Positions 1 through 6,210 of a stretch of DNA of 6,210 bases are shown here, piece after piece. Positions within the stretch are counted from its first letter, which is position 1. Each line of letters opens with the position of its first letter. The position numbers and the translations under genes were made by a program. This DNA comes from an uncultured Bacteroidales bacterium (GTDB lineage Bacteria > Bacteroidota > Bacteroidia > Bacteroidales > JAUNSR01), in the NCBI GenBank assembly GCA_947074245.1, contig CAMTOW010000135.1, positions 1 to 6,210 of the forward strand, written 5' to 3'. Below the pieces are notes generated by a model. It did no database searches, was not told the origin of the DNA, and saw only the letters and a program-made list of their open reading frames with translations.

Positions 1-169
1 TCACCGGAACCGAACTGATTGAATACTTTGAGTTATCAAACCCACTTTCAACTTCAACGTCAGGTGTTCCCGGTACTTCGGGTTCGGGGTTCGGTAGATT
101 TCCCGATTCTGAGTTACAAGCCATACATCCTCCCACCAACAGGAGCAAAATCGAATTATTCAGTTTCAT
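1..169 (-). CDS. N-terminal fragment of a surface lipoprotein, possibly a PUL glycoside hydrolase (3' end cut by window edge)
   Basis: An ATG at 169-167 opens a frame that stays open to the window edge and gives 56 residues, beginning MKLNNSILLLLVGGCMACNS. It has a short basic N-terminus, a hydrophobic stretch at about residues 7-14, and two candidate lipidation cysteines: C15 (after V-G-G) and C18 (after C-M-A). A Pro/Glu/Val-rich linker follows at about residues 25-41 (P26, P28, P30, P33, P36), then the start of a folded region (GFDNSKYSISSVPV). This is the usual build of an exported Bacteroidota lipoprotein with a flexible tether. The start lies 18 bp after the stop of the glycan-binding gene, in the same operon. 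The leader (ACTGTGTCTTT before ATG) shows no Shine-Dalgarno. In PULs this slot often encodes an endo-acting surface glycosidase or another glycan-binding protein. The short segment after the linker loosely recalls the lead-in to GH26-type enzymes, but no catalytic residues are visible, so the function is open. Confidence 0.82.
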   Translation of the reverse strand, partial: MKLNNSILLLLVGGCMACNSESGNLPNPEPEVPGTPDVEVESGFDNSKYSISSVPV

Positions 170-187
170 AAAGACACAGTTTATTGT

Positions 188-1351
188 TTATTTCCGTTGA
201 ATACGGTAGTTGGCAAAACTATGATCGATCGTCCATTCATTATTCGGTTGAAGAATAAGGAACAGATTTGTCCATCCTGCTCCGCCGATACCACCGGTTG
301 CAACCGTATTTAAATCTATTTTAATTGTTCTCCATTTGCCATACGTATTGAAGCTCATTTCCGCCGAAGGATTCCACGCATAGCTGCCTCCGTTCATCTG
401 AATCAGATAACCCCAATCACGCGAATCATAAAATGGAGTCTTTGACGCCGAGTTCACTTCAAAGACCAAATAATAATCTTGTGGAGACGCGGCTGCGTCT
501 TCCGGCATATTGAATCCGCCACACGGCAGATTATTCCACGACCAGGCTCCGAAAGAACCTTTTACCCGAAAGTAAGGTCCATACAGCGCTTTGGGATCCG
601 TTTCACCCGAACCGTCGGTCAGATATTCCAACCCAGCCCACAGACCGCAAGAACCCGGATCAGACAAGTTCCAAAATACGTCAGCGGTGCGACGATACGG
701 GATACGCTTTTGCATATTTCCTCCATCCGTACCCGGACATTCAAACAGGATCTCACCATTATCCGACGCATCTTCCGGAATGATAACCGACAGATACGAG
801 GTAGTCAGCGAATCGATATGCAATGCGACTCCGTTCATCGTGATCGTAGACTCATCCGAAGTCCCGAAACCATACAAGTCGAAGAAGTCTCCCAACACCT
901 GCACCGTATCGCCCGGTAAGGCGAATTCATTATAAAGGCCTTCGATCTTAAGCTTCGGAATCGTCACCTCAAAATCGATTGTCGTGTTTCCGAGTTTTGT
1001 CTCATAATACATTTTATTGTTTATTTCTCCCGGTATCACGCGTGGTATCGGGAGATAAGATGCCTGTGCGGTCGCATAGATATCAGACAATGGCACTTCT
1101 ACGTCGTTAAACATCACTTTACGGACATTACTCAGATTCTCACCGCTCAATTTCAGCATCTGTTTCAAACTACCCTGCTGAATCGATGTTTCCGGATCCT
1201 GGATGTCATAAATTCCATGAATGACAGGTACGCCGTTGGATTGCATGCCATCATCGTATTTATCATTATAGGTTACGATATCCTGACAACCGGTAAGCCC
1301 GACCAAAGCACCGGTCAGAAGAAATGCGATATATGAATATTTTGTTTTCAT
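188..1351 (-). CDS. Surface glycan-binding lipoprotein with IPT/TIG-like modules (SusE-position, SGBP-B type)
   Basis: This 387-residue protein probably binds the target polysaccharide at the cell surface and feeds the adjacent SusCD importer. It starts with a lipoprotein signal: K2/K4, a hydrophobic core at about residues 8-18, and lipobox L19-T20-G21-C22. An acidic, polar tether follows (YNDKYDDG). Residues about 41-133 and 134-220 look like two Ig/TIG-type beta modules: 'LKLSGENLSNVRKVMFNDVEV' in the first half and 'PGDTVQVLGDFF...ITMNGV' in the second match the IPT/TIG pattern. From about residue 224 to the end is an aromatic-rich beta region. All nine tryptophans of the protein are there (W227, W238, W270, W272, W313, W326, W340, W360, W373), as expected of a carbohydrate-binding surface. 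The architecture matches the family NCBI names glycan-binding surface protein, related to the xyloglucan-binding SGBP-B domain. The ligand cannot be read from sequence. The gene lies 19 bp after susD, and the start is supported by an AGGA six bases upstream of ATG. Confidence 0.88.
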   Translation of the reverse strand: MKTKYSYIAFLLTGALVGLTGCQDIVTYNDKYDDGMQSNGVPVIHGIYDIQDPETSIQQGSLKQMLKLSGENLSNVRKVMFNDVEVPLSDIYATAQASYLPIPRVIPGEINNKMYYETKLGNTTIDFEVTIPKLKIEGLYNEFALPGDTVQVLGDFFDLYGFGTSDESTITMNGVALHIDSLTTSYLSVIIPEDASDNGEILFECPGTDGGNMQKRIPYRRTADVFWNLSDPGSCGLWAGLEYLTDGSGETDPKALYGPYFRVKGSFGAWSWNNLPCGGFNMPEDAAASPQDYYLVFEVNSASKTPFYDSRDWGYLIQMNGGSYAWNPSAEMSFNTYGKWRTIKIDLNTVATGGIGGAGWTNLFLILQPNNEWTIDHSFANYRIQRK

Positions 1352-1357
1352 GATTTT

Positions 1358-1361
1358 TCCT
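1358..1361 (-). promoter_or_regulatory. Probable Shine-Dalgarno of the glycan-binding lipoprotein gene
   Basis: Read on the minus strand, the 19-bp spacer after susD is AC-rich with an AGGA followed by AAAATC and then the ATG at 1351. Sequence and six-base spacing fit a ribosome binding site and support that start. It is the only one of the three visible intergenic spacers with a purine-rich SD core. The leaders of the susD-like gene and of the truncated lipoprotein lack one, which is common in Bacteroidota, where initiation often relies on A-rich upstream sequence. Confidence 0.5.
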
Positions 1362-1370
1362 GTTTAGTGA

Positions 1371-3131
1371 TTAACTCCAGCCCGGATTATTCGAATTGAT
1401 CGACGTGTTCGTATTGATCTCTTTCACCGGAATCGGATAAAGAAGATGTCTGTTTTCGCGAGCCTTATTTACGCCACACTCGTCATAGCCTTCTATTCCG
1501 TTCATCACATCCAGATACAATCCCCAGCGAATCAGATCCCAACGACGATCCCCTTCCAGGGCAAGTTCTTTCGCGCGCTCCTCAAAAATCGCAGAGCGCA
1601 ATTCTACTTTCGATGTGATGGCGCCGTCACCGGTCGTTGATGCCAATGGAGCTTTCACTCGCTCCCGGATCAGGTTCAGAGCGTTCAATGCCTCAGCTGA
1701 AACTCCTCCGTCGAGTTCGGCATGGGCTTCGGCATAAATCAAAATGATATCCGCATAACGAAGAAACGGCCAAAATGCATCACTTTTATCTTGGGTGGCA
1801 TCGCTCACATCCGAATATTTGGTCGTGAAGGCAAGACACTCGTTTGATACATTATAGATATACGCTACTCCGTCATCATACGGAGCCACAGGATCTGCTA
1901 CTTTATTCCCGTTAGCATCCAATCCGGTAGCCATCAGGGTATATTCGGGCGTATTCGGATAATAAAAACCGTTGTTTCCCTCGATCTGATAATAATATCT
2001 CCAGCGGTGCTGTACACCGTTCTTCACTCGAAGGTCTTCTTTATCAAAAAGGCTGTACCAGTGAGAGCGGTTTCCAATCCATTGTCCGGTCTGAATGACA
2101 CCTTGTCCGTCCACGACTCCCCCATACCATTTTCGGATACCGTTTCCGAATTTACTGTCGCCGGATACGGCCTGAAGCATAAACATGTGTTCGGTCTTAT
2201 TATAATAGGAGCGCTTCCATAGATTCTCATACGGCAGCAACGCGTAATCGCCATATTTCCCGTCCATCAGTTCACGCGAATAAGCAGCAGCTTTCCGATA
2301 ACAATCATTCGCATCGAATACTTCATAACCCGCCACTTGGCGTTTGGCAAACACTTTGGTGGTAGGATGCGTCAGTTCTTTGCTGTCCCCGTTCATGGTA
2401 TAAGCGGCTCCTGATCTAACAATCATCTCTTCTCCCGCAGGCAGCGCGCCCGATGCCATCGTAGCATACACTTTGGCCAATAGTCCGGTCGCGGTTCCCG
2501 CCGAAACATGTCCTTCGGCAAAACGTTTATCCGTATTCTTATACATCATCTCTTTCGACAGTTCCAGCAGTCGTATGATCTCTGCATAAACGGTCTCGAT
2601 GGATTGACGCGGCTGATTAAAATCGGCTCCTTCCGTGATCGAAACATCAAAGAGAGGAATCTCTCCATAAGCGCGTGTCAGTAAAAAATACATAAAGGCT
2701 TTCTGGAAATACATCTCTCCGATCGCATTTTCACGATAATCAGCAGCGCAGTTATCAATCTCCCGAATGTATTTCAGAGCCAGATTAGCCCGATGGATCA
2801 GATTATATCCTCCCGTCCAGATAGAGGTTGTGATTTCATCTCCCTGAAAGTTCCCCGCTCCAAGATTACTGAATGCCCAGTCCGGACCGCTCGTATTGTC
2901 GCAATCCATATCCAATACGCGAGGGAAGTTATCCCAGCGGAACAGGTCATCACACCATTTGCTGTATACGCCCGTTACCCAATAATCGATCGCTTCTTCA
3001 GAACTCCCAACCTGACCCGGTCCGATAAAATCTTTCGGATTTTCCTCCAAAATGCTTGTGCAGGATGATACTGCGCTTAGAGTAAGGAATACGACCCCAA
3101 GCCCTATATGGAATATTTTTTTTGGTTTCAT
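1371..3131 (-). CDS. susD: SusD/RagB-family nutrient-binding outer-membrane lipoprotein
   Basis: This complete 586-residue SusD-like lipoprotein is expected to sit on the extracellular face of the SusC barrel as a hinged lid that binds glycan and delivers it for import. The signal peptide has K2/K4/K5, a hydrophobic core at about residues 6-20 and a lipobox ending V21-S22-S23-C24, followed by the typical mature start CTSILEENPKDF. The N-terminal SusD-like domain spans roughly residues 25-230 and includes TPR-like helices, with the familiar 'HRAN' (113-116) and 'RAYGEIPL' (153-160) segments. The C-terminal SusD_RagB region has 'FLRYADIILIYAEAHAE' (456-472), 'LNLIRERV' (485-492), 'ERAKELALEGDRRWDLIRWG' (518-537), and the closing pattern 'LLYPIPVKEI...NNPGWS' (563-586). 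Length is normal for the family. The gene starts 18 bp after the susC stop; the leader is AC-rich (AAAACACACAATT before ATG) with no Shine-Dalgarno. 'susD' is used as a family name; the substrate is unknown and starch should not be assumed. Confidence 0.96.
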   Translation of the reverse strand: MKPKKIFHIGLGVVFLTLSAVSSCTSILEENPKDFIGPGQVGSSEEAIDYWVTGVYSKWCDDLFRWDNFPRVLDMDCDNTSGPDWAFSNLGAGNFQGDEITTSIWTGGYNLIHRANLALKYIREIDNCAADYRENAIGEMYFQKAFMYFLLTRAYGEIPLFDVSITEGADFNQPRQSIETVYAEIIRLLELSKEMMYKNTDKRFAEGHVSAGTATGLLAKVYATMASGALPAGEEMIVRSGAAYTMNGDSKELTHPTTKVFAKRQVAGYEVFDANDCYRKAAAYSRELMDGKYGDYALLPYENLWKRSYYNKTEHMFMLQAVSGDSKFGNGIRKWYGGVVDGQGVIQTGQWIGNRSHWYSLFDKEDLRVKNGVQHRWRYYYQIEGNNGFYYPNTPEYTLMATGLDANGNKVADPVAPYDDGVAYIYNVSNECLAFTTKYSDVSDATQDKSDAFWPFLRYADIILIYAEAHAELDGGVSAEALNALNLIRERVKAPLASTTGDGAITSKVELRSAIFEERAKELALEGDRRWDLIRWGLYLDVMNGIEGYDECGVNKARENRHLLYPIPVKEINTNTSINSNNPGWS

Positions 3132-3149
3132 AATTGTGTGTTTTGTGTA

Positions 3150-6100
3150 TTAGAACTCAACTTTCAATCCGAACGAATAAGTGCGGCTCGAAGGGTACGA
3201 GTAGATATCCACACCTTTTCGTGATGAGTCCGATCCGAATGCATTCACGTCCGGATCAAACCAACTGTAGTTCGTGATCGTGAACAGATTGGTCGCGGTC
3301 GCAAAAAATCGAACACTGTTGATTCCTTTGATCGTCGATTTCCAATCATATGCCAGTGTCATGGATTTCAGACGGAAGTAAGAACCGTCTTCAATGAATC
3401 TGTCCGATAGTTTGATCGTACGCTCATATCCCGAAACAGCTTTCGGCCAACGTGCGTTTTCAGCATTTTCGGCTGTCCACCGACTGTTGTAAGCGAATTC
3501 GGGAATATTCCCGATATTCGACATTTGCACGTCCAGCAAGTTTCCATTAAAAATATCATTCCCGTGTACTCCCTGGAAAAACATATTCAACGAAAGGTTT
3601 TTCCAACTGAAGTTGGTCGTGATACCATACACAAAATCCGGATTCGTATTGCCGATGATCACCCGATCGGCATCCGTAATATTCGGATCATCATCAAAAT
3701 TTCGATATTTGATCTCTCCGATCATCGACTTCACCACCGCGTCGCTCGCCTGGGTATAGAGCGGATTCGCTCTCACTTCTGCTTCATTGTCATAGAATCC
3801 GTCTTCCACGTACCCGAAGATCGCTCCGATCGGACATCCGTTTCGCTGAATGAATACCTGATCGGCGCTATACCATAGCGCATTGGCATATTGGTCCGAT
3901 TTCAATCCGCCGATTTTATTCCGGTTGAATGAGATGTTGGCGTTCATGTTCCATTTGAAATCCTTCGTCTGCATCACGAAGAAGTCACCGGACACCTCTA
4001 TCCCTTCATTCGTCACGTGACCACTGTTGATCATCATGCTTGAAAATCCGGTTGAAGGCGGAATCTGTATCTCCTGCAACAGGTCACGCGTACGTTTGTA
4101 ATAATAATCCACAGTCAGATTCACCTTGTTGTTCAAGATACCGATATCCAGACCGGCATTCACCTGACTGGTCGTTTCCCATTTCAAGTCGCTCGAAACA
4201 GGTCCTCGCCAAGATGGTTCTGCAAATCCACTGTTCAATACTCCGCTAAAGGGATAATTGGCAGCTTCAAGCATCGATAAGGTTCGGTAGGATGAGATTC
4301 CCTGATTACCTGTCTCACCATAACTTACACGCAGTTTGATATTGGAAAACAACGTTGTATTCTCACGTACGAAACGCTCTTCCGAGATGCGCCAAGCCAA
4401 TGCCGCCGACGGGAAATTCGCCCATTTGTTTTTTTCGATGAACTTGCTCGAACCGTCGCGACGGTAAGAAGCGGTCAGATAATAGCGATCTTTCAGACTG
4501 TAATTTACGCGTGCCAGAAAAGAAACCAACGTATTGTCACCCCGACCGCTCGAAAGAGGTCCCGGGTTCAATCCCTGACTCATATCCATCTCTCCGGTGA
4601 TATCGTTCGGAAAGTTGGTCGCGGTCATCGATTTATATCCGTAGTTCGCTTTTTCATAGGTAAATCCTCCCATGGCATTTACACTATGAATCTGTTTGAA
4701 TCGTTTATCGAATGTCAGAATTGATTCGGTCGTTACTCCGGTCCACCAGCTGTCAGCCTGACCGCCATATCCATTGATCGGTGCTTTTCCTTCCTGTGTA
4801 TGTCGGTTATAATAGGTGTTCCGTCGGCTATTGGAGTGATTCAATCCCAGATTCTGCTTAAATTTCAGAAAAGGAAAGATCGTAATCTCCGCAAACGAAG
4901 AGTTGAATACGTTCATCGCGTTCAATTTGTCTTTCGCCGAATTGACATACATGTACGGATTGGCAGCAAGCCAGTTCAACTCGTCCGAAACAGACGTATC
5001 CATATACGGATCATACGTCGGCGGGAAAATAAGAGCCGAACGGATGATTCCATAGTCGTAAGCATTCGTTTTTGCGAAGTCCGTATCGGTATTCGTAAAG
5101 CTCATGTTCAATCCCAACTGCAACCAGTTGCTGATGTTGCGTGAGATATTCGAACGCAGCGTATACCGAGTGAACCCGGAATTCTTGATCGTACCTTCCT
5201 GGTCCAGATAATTCCCCGAAAATGCGAAATACCCTTTATCCGAACCACCCGAAACACTTAAATTGTATTCCTGAGAAAATCCGGTCTGATAGATCACATC
5301 CTGCCAATCGGCACGACCGATCTGCGTCTCATTCCCATATTCGTCGGTATAGATTCCCGGATTTCGGAAGTCCGATGGTTTTGCCGTGTATTTCCCGGCG
5401 CCATAATTCAGGGTTCCGTCGCTATACACGGGATAAGTCCATTTTCCGCAATAAGGCAGATTCGTATAAGGTTTGTTCGAATAATTAAAGCTGTTTATGG
5501 TCTGCTCGTTGATATAATCGGCATAAGTGACGGCATCCAGCATCTTCACCCGTTTTCCGGTATGAGAAAAACTGAAGTTGGTTGACACCTCTACTTTGGT
5601 AGATCCGGATACGCCTCGCTTCGTTGTGATCAAAACCACTCCGTTTGCACCACGCGATCCATAGATTGCCGTTGCTGAAGCGTCTTTCAATACATCGATC
5701 GACTGAATATCGTTCGGATTGATCAGCGCAAGCGGATTGGCAGTCTGATTATTGTTTGTGTTCGCATCACTCGTCGGGGTAGAAGGCGTATCAAACGGAA
5801 TCCCATCAATGATATACAGCGGCTGGCTGCTTGTCGTAAATGAGTTTGTTCCGCGAATCTGGATACTCACTCCGGCTCCCGGTGCGCCGTCATTCTGATT
5901 GATGATCACGCCGGCGATCTTTCCTTGCATCCCTTTGCTGAAATCAGCCGGAGAGCTTTTCATCAAATCATCGCTTTTCAACTGCGATACCGCTCCCGAA
6001 AGATCTTTCTTCCGCTGCGTACCGTAACCGACTACGACGATTTCATCCAGTAACTCTGCATCCTCTTCCATCTTGATTTTAAAAATCCTTTTGTTCCCGA

Positions 6101-6157
6101 TCTTTAGTTCGATCGGTTTATAACCGATACTGGTCAATAGCAATACCGACTCGTGAG
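3150..6157 (-). CDS. susC: SusC/RagA-family TonB-linked outer-membrane transporter, 5'-truncated at contig end
   Basis: This gene encodes about 1001 genuine residues of a TonB-dependent transporter that imports glycans across the outer membrane with its SusD partner. The frame runs open into the adapter to a GTG at 6191, but the first 12 codons (MTGVQTCALPIS) are adapter. Native sequence begins at HESVLLLTSIGY, the tail of the N-terminal CarboxypepD_reg-like domain. Numbering from that artefactual start, 'LDEIVVVGYGTQ' (48-59) is the usual TonB-box/plug-entry region. The plug contains 'IRGTNSF' (112-118), 'PLYIIDGIP' (124-132), and the SusC signature 'NPNDIQSIDVLKDASATAIY' running on through 'GSRGANGVVLITTKRG' (158-193). 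Barrel landmarks are 'SYRRDGSSKF' (575-584), 'YGETGNQGI' (624-632), 'GEIKYRNFDDDPNITDADR' (825-843), 'YFRLKSMTLAYD' (938-949) and 'ATNLFTITNYSWFDPDVN' (966-983). It ends in a terminal Phe after alternating residues (TYSFGLKVEF), the usual outer-membrane barrel assembly signal. The signal peptide and, judging from the family, roughly 70-100 residues are missing. The true start and the promoter lie beyond the contig. Confidence 0.95.
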
Positions 6158-6210
6158 AGATCGGAAGAGCACACGTCTGAACTCCAGTCACTCCGGAGCA
6201 TCTCGTATGC
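6158..6210 (+). other. Illumina TruSeq index (P7-side) adapter retained at contig end; not genomic
   Basis: From 6158 the sequence reads AGATCGGAAGAGC, the universal start of Illumina TruSeq-type adapter, and continues through ACACGTCTGAACTCCAGTCAC to 6191. An 8-base segment TCCGGAGC (6192-6199) sits where the i7 index belongs, followed by ATCTCGTATGC (6200-6210), the start of the P7 flow-cell sequence. The first A (6158) may derive from A-tailing, so the last certain genomic base is 6157. The index differs at its last base from TCCGGAGA, which I recall as a standard TruSeq HT i7 index; this could be an error or another index set. On the minus strand the adapter translates as MTGVQTCALPIS from a GTG codon, a known contaminant peptide in predicted proteins. 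These 53 bases should be trimmed. Confidence 0.99.

Noticed and set aside
122..134. Strong SD-like GGGAGG (134-129) followed by an ATG at 124-122, as an alternative start for the truncated lipoprotein
   Set aside because: Spacing to that ATG is too short, and starting there would delete the hydrophobic core of the lipoprotein signal. The upstream ATG at 169 gives a proper signal peptide.
170..187. Terminator or promoter between the glycan-binding gene and the truncated lipoprotein
   Set aside because: Only 18 bp, AT-rich, with no inverted repeat or recognisable Bacteroides -7/-33 promoter elements.
479..935. Plus-strand open frames of 114-146 codons opposite the glycan-binding gene
   Set aside because: They are antisense shadows of a clear lipoprotein gene: Arg/Ser/Ile-rich translations with no recognisable domain and no convincing ribosome site.
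2007..3068. Open frames on both strands inside the susD-like gene (2007-2222 and 2793-3068 plus, 2024-2254 minus)
   Set aside because: All lie wholly inside a strongly conserved SusD reading frame and show no family motif of their own.
3368..5488. Several open frames of 60-117 codons within the susC-like gene
   Set aside because: They overlap continuous, motif-rich SusC coding sequence; their compositions (Arg, His, Ile, Ser rich) are typical of out-of-frame translation.
1..6157. Novel system, mobile element, CRISPR array or RNA gene hidden in the locus
   Set aside because: The genomic part is almost completely filled by four co-directional PUL genes with intact frames; no repeats, integrase or transposase motifs, or structured intergenic DNA were seen.
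6156..6191. MTGVQTCALPIS as a novel N-terminal or signal sequence of the transporter, with GTG at 6191 as start
   Set aside because: It is the reverse-strand translation of the Illumina adapter and carries no biological information; the true start lies beyond the contig end.

Overview
The window is a piece of a polysaccharide utilization locus (PUL) from a member of the Bacteroidota. It is most likely from the Bacteroidales, and a gut Bacteroides/Parabacteroides-type organism would fit. The evidence is an adjacent SusC-like and SusD-like pair, followed by a surface glycan-binding lipoprotein and the start of a further lipoprotein. All are on the minus strand, and start sites mostly lack a Shine-Dalgarno sequence, as is usual in this phylum. 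The sequence does not fix the genus or the glycan.

In transcription order (right to left) the layout is as follows. (1) 6210-6158 is not genomic: it is the Illumina TruSeq index (P7-side) adapter, including an 8-base index. (2) 6157-3150 is a SusC/RagA-family TonB-dependent outer-membrane transporter. It has lost its 5' end at the contig edge, so the signal peptide and most of the N-terminal carboxypeptidase-regulatory-like domain are absent. (3) 3131-1371 is a complete SusD/RagB lipoprotein that caps the transporter. (4) 1351-188 is a complete lipoprotein with Ig/TIG-like modules followed by a tryptophan-rich C-terminal glycan-binding region (SusE-position, SGBP-B type). (5) 169-1 is the first 56 residues of another lipoprotein with a proline-rich linker, cut by the left edge; it is probably the next surface protein or enzyme of the locus. 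The genes are separated by 18, 19 and 18 bp, with no room for terminators or internal promoters of normal size, so they form one operon. Its promoter would lie upstream of susC, outside the window.

The proteins work together at the cell surface. The glycan-binding lipoprotein, and perhaps the truncated lipoprotein if it is an enzyme, capture and process the polysaccharide. The SusD lid delivers oligosaccharides to the SusC barrel, which imports them using TonB energy. No regulator, recognisable catalytic domain, mobile element, RNA gene or CRISPR array is visible.

I did not find a previously undescribed system. The most important observation is technical: the apparent N-terminus of the transporter, MTGVQTCALPIS, is translated sequencing adapter and not biology.
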